The position numbers and the translations under genes were made by a program. A stretch of 64,000 bases of DNA from MED-G105 sp039819085 (GTDB lineage: Bacteria; Pseudomonadota; Alphaproteobacteria; Caulobacterales; Parvularculaceae). Location: contig JBCBSQ010000006.1 in assembly GCA_039819085.1 (NCBI GenBank), positions 89,609-153,608 of the forward strand. Direction: 5' to 3'. The notes under the pieces were generated by a model. That model was given only the letters and a program-made list of their open reading frames with translations. It ran no database searches and had not been told where the DNA came from. Positions 44,999-54,912 of this stretch are shown here, piece by piece. Every line of letters begins with the position of its first letter. The stretch's first letter is position 1.

Positions 44999-47170
44999 AT
45001 GAAGGTTCTATCTTTAACTGCGATCGCGGCGGCGATCATCTCGCTTGTCGGGATAGACGCCGCCTCTGGAAGGGCCGCCGCGGCCGAGCGCGTGGTGACG
45101 GAGCATTCGGTCTCGGTTCTCGAGGCAGCCGCTGACGGCGTTGCGCCCGGCGGCGAGATAGACGTCGTCTTGCGCCAGGAGTTGCAGGAAGGCTGGCACG
45201 TCTATTGGCGCAATCCAGGCGACACTGGCCTGCCGCTTGAGTTCGCCTGGGACATGCCGGCTGGTTTCGAGGCGGGCGACATCGAGTACCCCGCGCCGGA
45301 ACGCATTCGGATCGGCGATTTCGTCAATTACGGCCACCATGGCGCGCCGGCGTTCGTCACCACGCTGACGGCCCCGGCGGATGCGGCGCCGGGTGAGACG
45401 GCGCGTTTTGGGCTCACCGCCACCTGGCTCATCTGCGAAGAAATCTGCGTACCGGAAAGCGGCGAGTTTGAGTTGACGTTGCCAATCGTCGAGGCGCCTC
45501 GTCCGGTTGCGGAGGTTGCAGCCTATGTCGAAGAACTGCGCGCGGCCGCGCCGACCCCCTGGCCGGGCGAGGCGCGCGTCCACGCCGGGCCGGACGGCCC
45601 CATACTTGTTCTGTCAGCGGAGGAACACGCGCCAGATCTTTCGGCGGGGTCCTTTCACTTCTTCGCTGATGAGGAATTGATGACCATTCCGGCCGCCGCT
45701 CAAACGGCGGCGCGGAGCGGCGACGGCCTGACCGTGGTGCGTCTTGCCGGCGGTGACGCCTATGACGGGGACGCCTACGACGGGGACGGAGCGTCGAGGC
45801 TAACCGGCCTGCTGGCCGTTGGCGACGGCGCGGGGCGGCGCGATTATCGTGTTGTTGCGGAGGCGGCGTCGGGCCCGGCCCCGGCCGTCGCCGTTAGCGC
45901 GGTGCGCAATGGGACCGGCGCGGCGGGTCTTTTGGGCCTGTTGGCGTTCGCCTTCCTCGGCGGCGCGATCCTCAACGCGATGCCGTGCGTCTTTCCCATC
46001 ATCTTCGTCAAGGCCGCGTCCTTTGTGGGCGCGGCGAGCGAGGACCATGGCAAGGCGCGCCGCCATGGCGTCATTTATGCGCTGGGCGCGGTGGCGACCT
46101 TTGCGGTCCTCGGCGGCGTTCTCCTGGCGTTGCGCGCAGGCGGAGAGCAACTCGGCTGGGGCTTCCACCTCCAGTCGCCTGTCCTGGTGGCGGCGTCCGC
46201 CTACGTCCTGTTTCTCGTGGGGCTCAATCTCGCCGGCGTGTTCGAGTTCGGAACGTCATTGCAAAGCGTCGGATCGGGCCTCGCTTCGAAGTCCGGCGAT
46301 CTGGGCGCGTTTTTCACTGGCGCGCTCGCCGTCTTCGTCGCCGCGCCCTGCGTCGGGCCGTTTCTCTCAGCGCCGCTTGGCGCAGCCGTCCTGTTGCCGC
46401 CCGCCCTCGGCATGCTGATTTTCATCGCTATGGCGCTTGGCCTCGCCGCGCCCTATCTCGCCATCTCCTTCTGGCCGGCGCTCGCCCGAAGGCTGCCGAA
46501 GCCGGGCCCGTGGATGACAGTCTTCAAGCAGGCGCTGGCGTTTCCGGTATTCGGCGCCGCGGCCTATTTCGTCTGGATCCTGTCGCGTCAGGTCAGCGGC
46601 GACGGGCTGGCGATCGCATTCGGCGTTATCATTATTCTCGCTATCGCCGCGTGGCTCTTCGGCATGGCGCAGCGCACTGAGAATCCGCGGATGGCCGGAC
46701 GGCTGTCAGCCGCCGCGCTCGCCGTCGCGGTCTTTGCAATCGCGCCGACCATCGGATTGTCCAACGCGGCGCCGTCGACGACGGCGACCACCGGCGGCTA
46801 TGGACGTCTTGAGGCCATCGCCTTTGACGCTGCGGAGGTTTCCGCTCGCGCCTCGGACCGTGGGGTCTTCGTCGACTTCACCGCCGCCTGGTGCGTCGTC
46901 TGTCAGTTCAACAAGCGCACCGTTCTCGCGCGCGGCGACATCGCGGCGCTGTTCGAGAAACATGGCGTAACTTTAATGTCAGCGGATTGGACCCGCCGGG
47001 ATCCGCTGATCACAGAAGCGCTTGCGGGCTTTGGCGCCAATGGCGTGCCGCTTTACGTGTACTACCCGCCAAACGGCGCCGATCCGATCGTCCTGCCACT
47101 GCCTCTGTCGGGGGACGACATCAAGCAAGCTGTGCTGGGCGGGGCGCCTGCGACGCTCGCAATCCGCTAG
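44999..47170 (+). CDS. DsbD-like thiol:disulfide interchange protein
   Basis: 723 residues in three parts: a signal peptide and an exported N-terminal domain (about 25-290) with Cys in WLICEEICVPESG; a membrane domain of about eight helices with NAMPCVFPIIFVKAASF and APCVGPFLSAPLG, the pair of membrane Cys; and a C-terminal thioredoxin-like domain with the CVVC site in TAAWCVVCQFNK. It carries electrons from cytoplasmic thioredoxin to the periplasm. ATG 44999 begins the signal peptide; there is no strong Shine-Dalgarno. A 15-bp tandem duplication lies in the exported domain. Confidence 0.92.
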   Translation: MKVLSLTAIAAAIISLVGIDAASGRAAAAERVVTEHSVSVLEAAADGVAPGGEIDVVLRQELQEGWHVYWRNPGDTGLPLEFAWDMPAGFEAGDIEYPAPERIRIGDFVNYGHHGAPAFVTTLTAPADAAPGETARFGLTATWLICEEICVPESGEFELTLPIVEAPRPVAEVAAYVEELRAAAPTPWPGEARVHAGPDGPILVLSAEEHAPDLSAGSFHFFADEELMTIPAAAQTAARSGDGLTVVRLAGGDAYDGDAYDGDGASRLTGLLAVGDGAGRRDYRVVAEAASGPAPAVAVSAVRNGTGAAGLLGLLAFAFLGGAILNAMPCVFPIIFVKAASFVGAASEDHGKARRHGVIYALGAVATFAVLGGVLLALRAGGEQLGWGFHLQSPVLVAASAYVLFLVGLNLAGVFEFGTSLQSVGSGLASKSGDLGAFFTGALAVFVAAPCVGPFLSAPLGAAVLLPPALGMLIFIAMALGLAAPYLAISFWPALARRLPKPGPWMTVFKQALAFPVFGAAAYFVWILSRQVSGDGLAIAFGVIIILAIAAWLFGMAQRTENPRMAGRLSAAALAVAVFAIAPTIGLSNAAPSTTATTGGYGRLEAIAFDAAEVSARASDRGVFVDFTAAWCVVCQFNKRTVLARGDIAALFEKHGVTLMSADWTRRDPLITEALAGFGANGVPLYVYYPPNGADPIVLPLPLSGDDIKQAVLGGAPATLAIR
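45755..45784 (+). repeat. 15-bp tandem duplication in the DsbD-like gene
   Basis: GACGCCTATGACGGG is followed directly by GACGCCTACGACGGG (one mismatch), coding DAYDG twice. It is in frame and lies in the exported domain, probably a loop. Confidence 0.85.
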
Positions 47171-47412
47171 TCGGAAACGGCCGCGACAGATTGGGGACCG
47201 GCTGGCGCGGCCGCGCCCGAGCCGTTGCTGGCGCTGAAGGCGAAGATCGCCGCGACCGCCGCCGCCGCAACCGCGTTCAGGCCCATTCGCGCCGCGAAGC
47301 GCCGCATCTTCATCCCGGCGTCGCCCGCGCCCTGTGCGCCGGCCGATCGAGTTGTCTTCAGCGAAAGCGAAATGCTCGCCGACGTTTCCACATACGCAAC
47401 CATGGGCGACAC
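47167..47412 (-). CDS. Doubtful small membrane protein
   Basis: 81-codon frame on the minus strand between dsbD-like and pgi. From the Met at residue 34 (MKMRRFAARMGL) a basic N-terminus and an Ala-rich hydrophobic helix resemble a small anchored protein. No ribosome-binding site is clear at either start, and an equally long plus-strand frame overlaps. The stop codon shares CTAG with the stop of the DsbD-like gene. The rest of the 353-base gap holds only the pgi leader. Confidence 0.28.
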   Translation of the reverse strand: MSPMVAYVETSASISLSLKTTRSAGAQGAGDAGMKMRRFAARMGLNAVAAAAVAAIFAFSASNGSGAAAPAGPQSVAAVSD

Positions 47413-47523
47413 GATTAGCGGCGCGGCTCTAAGAACCGTTGAGCGGGATTGGTAAAATCCCTAAGACCCGGGGTCGAAACGTCGCGAGCGCTGACCGGCG
47501 GCGCATTTGGCTCAGGAGAGCGC

Positions 47524-49200
47524 ATGAGCGGGATCGCGGATACCGAAGAATGGCAAGCGCTCATCGGCGTCGCCGACGGCCTGAAGCGCAAGCGCGCGAT
47601 CGATCTCTTCAAGGACGACCCCGATCGGGCGGCGGACTTTTCGCTCGAAGCGGCGGGCGTCTTTCTTGACTATTCGAAAAACAAGATCTCGCGCGACGCG
47701 CGCGCCGGCCTGATCGCGCTTGCTGAGCGCGCCGGCGTCGCCGACGGCATCAAGCGCATGGTCGCCGGCGAACGGATTAACGCGACGGAGAACCGCGCCG
47801 TCCTGCATGTCGCGCTACGCGACTTCGCCAACCGGTCCTATGAGCTCGATGGCGAGAACCTGTCTCAGGCCGTGCAGGCGGAACGCGCGCGTCTGGTCAA
47901 ATTCGCCGACGCTTACGCCAAGGACGAATGCCTTGGCGTCACCGGCGAGCCATTGGATACGGTGGTCAACATCGGCATCGGCGGCTCGGATCTCGGGCCG
48001 CGCATGGCGGTCGGCGCGCTCAAACCCTACTGGCTTGAAGGCAAGCGCGCTTTCTTTGTCTCCAATGTCGATGGCCGCGATCTGTCCGACGTGCTGGATC
48101 GGGTCGATGCGACGCGCACGCTTTTTGTTGTCGCGTCGAAAACGTTCACCACCCAGGAGACAATGACGAACGCCGCCTCCGCGCGGCGTTGGTTTCTCGA
48201 ACATGGCGGCGCCGAAGACGCAGTGGCGAAGCACTTCGTTGCGCTCTCCACGAATGAAACGGCGGTGCGGGAGTTCGGGATAGACACGGAAAACATGTTC
48301 CGGTTCTGGGATTGGGTCGGCGGACGTTTTTCCCTTTGGTCTGTCATCGGATTGTCGATCGCGCTTCAGACGGGTTCAGCGACGTTTGAGCGCCTGCTGC
48401 GTGGCGCGCACGCCATGGATGAGCATTTCCGCAGCGCGCCCCTCGCGGAGAATCTGCCCGCGCTTCTGGCCCTCGTCGGCGTCTGGAACCGGAATTTCAT
48501 GGGACTTGGCGCGCACGCCATCCTGCCCTATGACCAGCGTCTGGCGCGGCTCCCCGCTTATCTTCAGCAGGCGGAGATGGAGTCAAACGGCAAATCAGTG
48601 CGCGCGGACGGCGCGCCGGCGGAAATCGCAACGGCGCCCGTCCTTTTTGGCGAGCCCGGCACGAACGGCCAACACGCCTTTTATCAGCTTCTTCATCAGG
48701 GGACGGATATCTGTTCGGCCGACTTCATCGCCGCGGCGAGGACTGACGATCCGATCAGCGACCACCATGAAAAGCTGCTGGCGAACTTCATCGCCCAGCA
48801 GGAAGCCTTGATGGTCGGTCGGGAGTTCCAGGACGTCTGGCGCGAGCTGGAGCGCCTCGACTATCCGGCGAACGAGATCGAACGGCTCGCGCCGCATCGC
48901 GTGTTCGAGGGCGACCGCCCGTCGAGCGCCCTCCTCATCGACCGCCTGACGCCCGAGGCGCTTGGCGCCATGATCGCCATGTACGAGCACAAGATTTTCG
49001 TCCAGGGCCTCATCTGGGGAATCAATTCCTTCGATCAGTGGGGCGTTGAACTCGGCAAGACCCTGGCGAAGAAGGTGCTGCCCGAAATCGCGGGCGAAAA
49101 CGCAGAGGCCCCCGCGCCGGTCGACGGTCATGATCCGTCGACGAACGCCCTTATCAATCGCATCAACGCGTTGCGCGCTGCGCTAACGGAAGAGGAGTAA
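47524..49200 (+). CDS. pgi: Glucose-6-phosphate isomerase
   Basis: 558 residues. It interconverts glucose-6-phosphate and fructose-6-phosphate. The phosphate-binding VNIGIGGSDLGPRMA, SKTFTTQETMTNA, and the catalytic His region GTDICSADFIA plus QGLIWGINSFDQWGVELGK are all present. AGGAG precedes ATG 47524. The cyclophilin gene starts 5 bases after its stop and is probably co-transcribed. Confidence 0.96.
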   Translation: MSGIADTEEWQALIGVADGLKRKRAIDLFKDDPDRAADFSLEAAGVFLDYSKNKISRDARAGLIALAERAGVADGIKRMVAGERINATENRAVLHVALRDFANRSYELDGENLSQAVQAERARLVKFADAYAKDECLGVTGEPLDTVVNIGIGGSDLGPRMAVGALKPYWLEGKRAFFVSNVDGRDLSDVLDRVDATRTLFVVASKTFTTQETMTNAASARRWFLEHGGAEDAVAKHFVALSTNETAVREFGIDTENMFRFWDWVGGRFSLWSVIGLSIALQTGSATFERLLRGAHAMDEHFRSAPLAENLPALLALVGVWNRNFMGLGAHAILPYDQRLARLPAYLQQAEMESNGKSVRADGAPAEIATAPVLFGEPGTNGQHAFYQLLHQGTDICSADFIAAARTDDPISDHHEKLLANFIAQQEALMVGREFQDVWRELERLDYPANEIERLAPHRVFEGDRPSSALLIDRLTPEALGAMIAMYEHKIFVQGLIWGINSFDQWGVELGKTLAKKVLPEIAGENAEAPAPVDGHDPSTNALINRINALRAALTEEE

Positions 49201-49205
49201 GCGAC

Positions 49206-49796
49206 ATGAAGTTCTTCGCCGCAGTATTCGCATTCGTTGCGTTCGTCGCCTTGCCGGCGCAGGCCGCCGACGCGTCTCACGTTCAGGTGAAAACCAGCAA
49301 GGGCGTGTTCGTCTTTGAGCTGAACGCTGAAGCGGCGCCGAAGACGGTCGCCAACTTCCTTCAGTATGTGGAAGACGGACATTATCAGCGGTCGATCTTT
49401 CACCGCGTGGTCAAAGGATTTGTCGTCCAGGGCGGCGGCTACAGCCAGTATTTCAATGAACGCCCGACGCGCGATCCGGTCCCCTATGAAGGTGACAATG
49501 GACTGTCAAACGTGCGTGGAACGATCGCCATGGCGCGCACGCGCAATCCGAACAGCGCGACGGCGCAATGGTATGTCAACCTGAAAGACAACACGAACCT
49601 CGATCACCTGGAGAACGATATCGGCGTACGGCCCGGTTACACCGTCTTCGGCAAGGTGGTTGACGGGCTGGAGGTCATCGACGCCATCGGCGCGGTGGAG
49701 ACCGGCGAAGGCGGACCGTTCCCGGCGGAAGTGCCCCAAGAGACAATCCTTATTGAGAGCGTCGAGGTCGTCGACTGGCCGCAGACGGATCAATAA
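49206..49796 (+). CDS. Periplasmic cyclophilin-type peptidyl-prolyl isomerase
   Basis: 196 residues. A signal peptide (ending LPAQAA) precedes one cyclophilin domain: FHRVVKGFVVQGGGY, GTIAMARTRNPNSATAQWYVNL and YTVFGKVVDGLEVIDAI. It catalyses prolyl cis-trans isomerisation during folding in the periplasm. The active-site Arg (FHRV) and Gln are present. It follows pgi by 5 bases. Confidence 0.94.
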   Translation: MKFFAAVFAFVAFVALPAQAADASHVQVKTSKGVFVFELNAEAAPKTVANFLQYVEDGHYQRSIFHRVVKGFVVQGGGYSQYFNERPTRDPVPYEGDNGLSNVRGTIAMARTRNPNSATAQWYVNLKDNTNLDHLENDIGVRPGYTVFGKVVDGLEVIDAIGAVETGEGGPFPAEVPQETILIESVEVVDWPQTDQ

Positions 49797-49810
49797 GCGG
49801 GACGAGCAGG

Positions 49811-51073
49811 ATGTTTCGCGTCATTGGCCTTCTTGCCGCGTTCGCCCTGCTCGCGGGCGGTTACGCCGTCTGGCCGCTTTATGGCTTTTTCGCGCATTCG
49901 GGGGATGCGCCGCTGCCGTTCTGGGGGTGGGAGCGGATGCCGGAAGGCGGGAAAGGCCTTTCCAAAACGTCCGGCAACGAATGGATCACCGTGGGTGAGG
50001 CGGCGCTCGACAAGCTGGACGCCCATCGCCGGAACATCGGCGCGCCGGCGATGTCGGCGGCTGTCGCAGTCGGCGGCGAAGTGGTCTGGGCGGGGGCGAC
50101 CGGCTGGGCGGACCTCGGAGACGAGGCGCCCGCGACGCCCGACACGCAATTCCGCATCGGCTCCACGTCCAAGGCGGTGACGGCGAGCGCGCTTGCGCGA
50201 ATGGTCGATCAGGGGAAGATCGATCTCGACGCACCGATCGGAACGTATCTGGGCGACCTTCCGAACCCGGAATGGGCGGCGATCACGCCGCGCATGCTCG
50301 CCTCGCACATGGCGGGCGTGCCGCACTATGGCGACGTGGAGGACCCGGACCGGTTTGAATACGCAACGATGGGCCGGCGGTACGACGACGTGCGCGACTC
50401 GCTGGCGCTTTTCGACGAGAGCCCGCTCCTGTTCGCGCCGGGGACCGACTTTGAGTATTCCTCCCTCGGCACGGTGCTCCTTGGCGCCACTATGTCTGCG
50501 GCGGCGGGCGAGCGCTATCGCGACATCATCGCCCGCGAGGTCCTTGAACCCGCCGGCATGACGGCGACCATCGTCGCGCCCAAAAAGGCCCCGCCCGAGG
50601 GCAGGCTCGCGAGCTTCTATCTGCGCCGCGGCGACAGATACCGCGAATGGCGGCCGGTGGACTTGAGCCATCGGCTGCCCGGCGGCGGCTGGGCCTCGAC
50701 GCCGTCGGACCTTGTCCGGATGGGCTCTTTATGGCTCGACGACGACTACATCCGCGCCGCAACCCGCGCCGAATTCTGGACGCCTCAAAGGCTCGCGGAT
50801 GGCGAGGTGAACGAACAGGACTACGCCATCGGCTGGCGCTGGCGCGAATGGGAGGTCGAAGGGTTGGGACTTGCCCGCAACGCCAATCATGGCGGCGTCT
50901 CCCGCGGCTCCCAAAGCTGGCTCCTCGTCTTCCCCGATTACGACATGGCGCTCGCCGTCAACGTCAATATGCGCACGGACGAGTTCATCGAGTTCGGCTC
51001 CGCGTGGGAAGGCGTCTTCCGGCCCTTTGCGGAGAAGATCCGCTCTGAGGGCGCCGCATCCGCTACGGAATAA
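49811..51073 (+). CDS. Serine hydrolase of the beta-lactamase/esterase family
   Basis: 420 residues. An N-terminal membrane anchor (about 3-22) is followed by a class C-type domain. RIGSTSKAVTAS gives the Ser118-x-x-Lys121 motif, FEYSSLGT the Tyr motif, and NHGGVSRG the third box. The Tyr-Ser-Ser (rather than Tyr-x-Asn) makes a D-ala-D-ala peptidase or esterase more likely than a true beta-lactamase. GAGCAGG precedes ATG 49811. It lies 14 bases after the cyclophilin gene, so it may be part of the same unit. Confidence 0.88.
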   Translation: MFRVIGLLAAFALLAGGYAVWPLYGFFAHSGDAPLPFWGWERMPEGGKGLSKTSGNEWITVGEAALDKLDAHRRNIGAPAMSAAVAVGGEVVWAGATGWADLGDEAPATPDTQFRIGSTSKAVTASALARMVDQGKIDLDAPIGTYLGDLPNPEWAAITPRMLASHMAGVPHYGDVEDPDRFEYATMGRRYDDVRDSLALFDESPLLFAPGTDFEYSSLGTVLLGATMSAAAGERYRDIIAREVLEPAGMTATIVAPKKAPPEGRLASFYLRRGDRYREWRPVDLSHRLPGGGWASTPSDLVRMGSLWLDDDYIRAATRAEFWTPQRLADGEVNEQDYAIGWRWREWEVEGLGLARNANHGGVSRGSQSWLLVFPDYDMALAVNVNMRTDEFIEFGSAWEGVFRPFAEKIRSEGAASATE

Positions 51074-51117
51074 GCCGCAGTTGGACGGCGGCGCTGCTTG
51101 CGGTAAGACCTCGCGCC

Positions 51118-52599
51118 ATGGCCAAATCCCAGAAGACTTTCCGCCCAAAGGCGCGCGCGCCAAAGGGTTTCCGCGACCGCTTCGGCGCTGACCTGAAGGC
51201 TGAGCGCGAGATGCTCGCCGCCATTTCCGCCGTTTACGAACGGTATGGCTTCGATCCGCTTGAGACGTCGGCGTTCGAGTACACCGACGCGCTCGGCAAG
51301 TTCCTGCCCGACGTGGACCGTCCGAACGAAGGCGTCTTTTCGCTTCAGGATGAAGACGAGCAGTGGATGAGCCTGCGCTATGACTTGACGGCGCCGCTCG
51401 CCCGCTATGTCGCGGAGCACTATGACGCGCTGCCGAAGCCGTTTCGCCGCTACGCGATGGGGCCGGTCTGGCGCAATGAAAAGCCGGGGCCGGGCCGCTT
51501 TCGCCAGTTCACGCAAATCGACGCGGACACAGTCGGCGCGCCTGCGCCCCATGCGGACGTTGAATGCGTGGCGATGCTCGCCGAAGCGATCGAGGCGACG
51601 GGTCTTTCGTCGGATCGCTTCATTGTTCGCATCAATGACAGGAATGCGTTGACGGGGCTCCTCGACGTGATCGGCGTCGCGGAAGATGACGCGCTGAAAA
51701 AGCTCGCGGTTCTGCGCGCTCTTGACAAGCTTGACCGTCTGGGACCGGAGGGTGTGCGCCTCCTCCTAGGCGAAGGGCGCAAGGACGAAAGCGGCGACTA
51801 CACCGAGGGCGCAAAGCTCGATGCGGCGGCGATCGACAAGGCGATGGCGTTCATCAGCGCGACCGCCGAGACCAATGCGGCGACCTGCGATGCCCTGGCG
51901 GAAATCGTCGGCGGGTCGCCGGCCGGCGCGCGGGGCGTTGAAACGCTCGCCGCCATGGCCGCTCACCTAAAGGCGCTTGGCCTTGATGAGTCCCGCGCCA
52001 AGATCGATCTCTCCGTCGTCAGAGGGTTGGAGTACTACACCGGGCCAGTGTTCGAGGCGGAGCTTGCGTTTGAGACGCTTGATGAGAAGGGGCGTCCAGT
52101 GCGGTTCGGATCGATCGCGTCGGGCGGCCGCTATGACGGGCTGGTCAAGCGGTTCAAGGGCGTCGAAGTCCCGGCGGTCGGCGTTTCGGTGGGCGTCTCG
52201 CGCCTGCGCGCGGCGCTGGAGCTCAGCGCGGAGGCGGATGCGGCGGGCGATGGGCCGGTCGTCATCCTCGCGCTCGAACCCGATCAGATGTCCGCCTATC
52301 AGGCAATGGCGGCGGAGTTGCGCACCGCCGGGGTTCGCGCGGAGGTCTATCTCGGCGGCTCTGGCATGCGCGCGCAAATGAAGTATGCGGATAAACGCGC
52401 CGCGCCGATCGCGATCATTCAGGGAGAGGATGAACGCGCGAAGGGCGAGGTGACGATCAAGGATCTCATTCTCGGCGCGCGCCTCTCAAAGGAAATCGAA
52501 GACAACGCCGAATGGCGCGAAGGCCAGCCGGCGCAGTTCGCGGTGCCGCGTGAGGGTCTTGTGGAAGCGGTCAGGAAGACGCTGGCACGGGGCGTGTGA
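51118..52599 (+). CDS. hisS: Histidyl-tRNA synthetase
   Basis: 493 residues, class II synthetase. Motif 2 is in FRRYAMGPVWRNEKPGPGRF; the histidine-specific loop is VRGLEYYTGPVFE; the C-terminal anticodon-binding domain begins near PVVILALEPDQM. An internal insertion (about 205-290) contains KLDAAAIDKAM. It charges tRNA-His. The start at ATG 51118 is 44 bases after the hydrolase; its stop overlaps the methyltransferase GTG by 4 bases. Confidence 0.95.
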   Translation: MAKSQKTFRPKARAPKGFRDRFGADLKAEREMLAAISAVYERYGFDPLETSAFEYTDALGKFLPDVDRPNEGVFSLQDEDEQWMSLRYDLTAPLARYVAEHYDALPKPFRRYAMGPVWRNEKPGPGRFRQFTQIDADTVGAPAPHADVECVAMLAEAIEATGLSSDRFIVRINDRNALTGLLDVIGVAEDDALKKLAVLRALDKLDRLGPEGVRLLLGEGRKDESGDYTEGAKLDAAAIDKAMAFISATAETNAATCDALAEIVGGSPAGARGVETLAAMAAHLKALGLDESRAKIDLSVVRGLEYYTGPVFEAELAFETLDEKGRPVRFGSIASGGRYDGLVKRFKGVEVPAVGVSVGVSRLRAALELSAEADAAGDGPVVILALEPDQMSAYQAMAAELRTAGVRAEVYLGGSGMRAQMKYADKRAAPIAIIQGEDERAKGEVTIKDLILGARLSKEIEDNAEWREGQPAQFAVPREGLVEAVRKTLARGV

Positions 52600-53222
52600 G
52601 CCGGCGCGCAGCCTGCGCAGAGAGCTATCGCGCCGAGGACGCCGCGCGCTTCGACGCGCTTGATCCAAGCGTCATCCATGGCGAGTTCCTGCGCCTCGCC
52701 GCCCCGACGGGCTGGCGTGGGCGGAACGTTCTCGACGTTGGCGCGGGGTCAGGCCGCGATGCGCGATTGCTGGCGGAGCGGGGCGCGCGGGTTACGGCGG
52801 CGGAGCCTTCGCCGCAGTTGCGCGACGTCGGCGCAGCGCATTGCGCGCCGGGCGTTGACTGGATAGATGACGCGTTGCCGGGCCTCACCTCGCTTGGCGG
52901 CCGCTGCGCCGCGTTCGACATTGTTTGGTGTTCTGCGGTCTGGCATCATTTGTCGCCGCGCGAACGGCGGGATGCGATGACGCGTATTGCCTCGCTTCTG
53001 CGGCCTGCCGGACGCTTTTTCCTCTCCCTCAGGCATGGGCCGGCGCCGGCGGGACGAATTGCCTTTCCTTGCGACGCGCCATCGGAAATCGCATCGGCGC
53101 GGTGTGCGGGGCTGCGCCTCGTCCGGTTGCGGCGCGTCCCATCCGTACAGGAATGGAATCGCGCCAATGGCGTTCAATGGACCCGCCTCCTGTTCCGGAA
53201 GACAGCCGTCGGCGCGCCTTGA
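52596..53222 (+). CDS. Class I SAM-dependent methyltransferase
   Basis: 208 residues. Motif I NVLDVGAGSGRDARLLAERG binds S-adenosylmethionine, VTAAEPS is motif II, and DIVWCSAVWHHL corresponds to motif IV. The substrate is unknown; the family is broad. It starts at GTG 52596, overlapping the hisS stop by 4 bases, so it is translationally coupled to hisS. A tRNA- or translation-related target is tempting but not supported beyond position. Confidence 0.85.
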   Translation: MSRRAACAESYRAEDAARFDALDPSVIHGEFLRLAAPTGWRGRNVLDVGAGSGRDARLLAERGARVTAAEPSPQLRDVGAAHCAPGVDWIDDALPGLTSLGGRCAAFDIVWCSAVWHHLSPRERRDAMTRIASLLRPAGRFFLSLRHGPAPAGRIAFPCDAPSEIASARCAGLRLVRLRRVPSVQEWNRANGVQWTRLLFRKTAVGAP

Positions 53223-53291
53223 ACGCCGCTTGGCGTTGAACAATCCGGCGCGATACGCCAAGCTTACCGCTTGCGATTAAAGGAGGGGCCC

Positions 53292-54527
53292 TTGGGACGT
53301 CGCTACCTATTGGCGCTTGTTGCGGCGCTCGCCGCCGGACACGCCGCGGCGCAACCGCTCGACGATCCGGAGATTGAGGCGCGCGCGCTCGCCATCCATG
53401 AGCGGGTGATGACCCTCGACACCCATGTGGACGTGCCGCTGACGTTTGCGACGGTGAAGACCGACCCCGGCGGGTTTACCGCGAGCCAGGTCGATCTTCC
53501 AAAAATGCGCGCCGGCGGCCTCGACGCTGCGTTCTTCATCGTCTACTCGCCACAAGGTCCGTTGACGGATCAGGGCCTCGGCGCCGCCCACCATATCGCC
53601 CGCATCCGCCTCTCGGCGATCCGGCGCTTCGCGGGGGCCTATGAATCGGAGATCGGCCTTGCGCGGTCCGTCAGGGAGGCGCGCGACATCGCCCGCGATG
53701 GCCGCAAGGTGGCCTTCATCGGCATGGAGAACGCCTTTCCGCTTGGGTTTGAGCCGACGCAGGCCGACATCGACCGTTTCGCCGCGGAAGGCGTTCGCTA
53801 TGTCGGGATCACCCATTTCGGGCACAACCAGTTCGGCGATTCCTCGAACCCGAGCCCCGCGCTCGGTGACGAGGCGGAGAAATGGGGCGGCCTGTCGCCG
53901 AAGGGTCGAAAGCTCGTTTCCATGCTGAACAAGGCGGGCGTCATGGTCGACGTCTCCCACGCCGGCAAAAAGACCATGATGCAGGCGGCTGAACTGTCGG
54001 CCGCGCCGATCATCGCCTCGCACTCCGGCGTCATGGGCGTCGCGGAAAGCCCGCGCAATCTTGATGACGAGCAATTGCGCAAGCTGGCGGAGGTCGGCGG
54101 CGTCGTTCAGATCGTCGCGCTCGACAATTATGTTAAACCGTTTACGGAGGAACAGACGGCGTTTCGCGAGCGCCTGCGCAAGGAGATGGGTCTTGAGACC
54201 TCCGAACAGCGCGGCGCGGCGTCGCCTGAGAAGCTTACTGAATATGCCGAACGTCTGAAGGGGATGTGGGACATCGCGCCGCGGGCGAGCGTCTCTGATC
54301 TTGTCGACCACATCGACCACGCGGTGAAGGTCGCCGGGATTGACCATGTGGGGATCGCGTCGGACTTTGACGGCGGCGGCGGCGTCGACGGCTGGGCGGA
54401 CGCCAGCGAGACTCTCAATGTCACCCGCGAACTTGTCGGGCGAGGCTACTCTGAAAAGGACATCGCCAAGATCTGGAGCGGCAATCTGCTTCGGGTGCTG
54501 AGCGAAGTGGAGAAGGTCGCGGGCTGA
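53292..54527 (+). CDS. Membrane dipeptidase (M19 family)
   Basis: 411 residues with a signal peptide (LLALVAALAAGHAAAQ). Zinc-site landmarks: LDTHVDVPL near the start, GMENAFPLG, and VDVSHAGKKTM, IIASHSGVMG, and GIASDFDGGGGVDGW further on. It hydrolyses dipeptides, often including D-residues, in the periplasm. TTG 53292 is chosen because GGAGGGG lies 3-10 bases upstream and the signal begins there; the TTG at 53271 would give a polar extension. Confidence 0.92.
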   Translation: MGRRYLLALVAALAAGHAAAQPLDDPEIEARALAIHERVMTLDTHVDVPLTFATVKTDPGGFTASQVDLPKMRAGGLDAAFFIVYSPQGPLTDQGLGAAHHIARIRLSAIRRFAGAYESEIGLARSVREARDIARDGRKVAFIGMENAFPLGFEPTQADIDRFAAEGVRYVGITHFGHNQFGDSSNPSPALGDEAEKWGGLSPKGRKLVSMLNKAGVMVDVSHAGKKTMMQAAELSAAPIIASHSGVMGVAESPRNLDDEQLRKLAEVGGVVQIVALDNYVKPFTEEQTAFRERLRKEMGLETSEQRGAASPEKLTEYAERLKGMWDIAPRASVSDLVDHIDHAVKVAGIDHVGIASDFDGGGGVDGWADASETLNVTRELVGRGYSEKDIAKIWSGNLLRVLSEVEKVAG

Positions 54528-54534
54528 TCTCGCG

Positions 54535-54897
54535 CTATGCTTCGGCCGCCTCGAGCGCAAAAACCGACAGCTTCATGGTGAGGACGAGCGCCATCAGCGC
54601 GAACGCCAGTCCGCCGCCCGTCAGGAGCCAGACGATGGGTAATTCGAGCAGGTGGACAAGGTAGAATGGGAGGCGCAGATCGCGACGCTCCCGCCACCAT
54701 GCCCGTGTCGAAGGCGCTGCGTTTGCGACCACCCCGCCGGCCCAGTCTCCTGCGACGAGCGCCAGCAGGATGCTTTTTGGCGATACGCCTTGACCTGCGA
54801 ACACGATCGCCATCGCGCCGATGAAGACGGCGTAGGTCGCCGTCAGTTGAAACGATGTCGGCCGGGTCCCGTGAAGCGCCTCCATCAAGAGCCGCAT
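54535..54897 (-). CDS. Small multi-span membrane protein
   Basis: 120 residues with about three membrane helices (ATYAVFIGAMAIVFAGQGV, HLLELPIVWLLTGGGLAFAL and ALVLTMKLSVFALE). The family is not recognised. It lies 15 bases downstream of marC on the same strand, so it is probably co-transcribed, and it converges on the dipeptidase. GAGGGCG precedes ATG 54897. Confidence 0.68.
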   Translation of the reverse strand: MRLLMEALHGTRPTSFQLTATYAVFIGAMAIVFAGQGVSPKSILLALVAGDWAGGVVANAAPSTRAWWRERRDLRLPFYLVHLLELPIVWLLTGGGLAFALMALVLTMKLSVFALEAAEA

Positions 54898-54912
54898 GCT
54901 TTCGCGCCCTCC

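Noticed and set aside
53307..54560. 417-codon minus-strand frame opposite the dipeptidase
   Set aside because: It is the antisense of a well-supported M19 dipeptidase with signal peptide and zinc motifs; such long shadows are common at this GC content.
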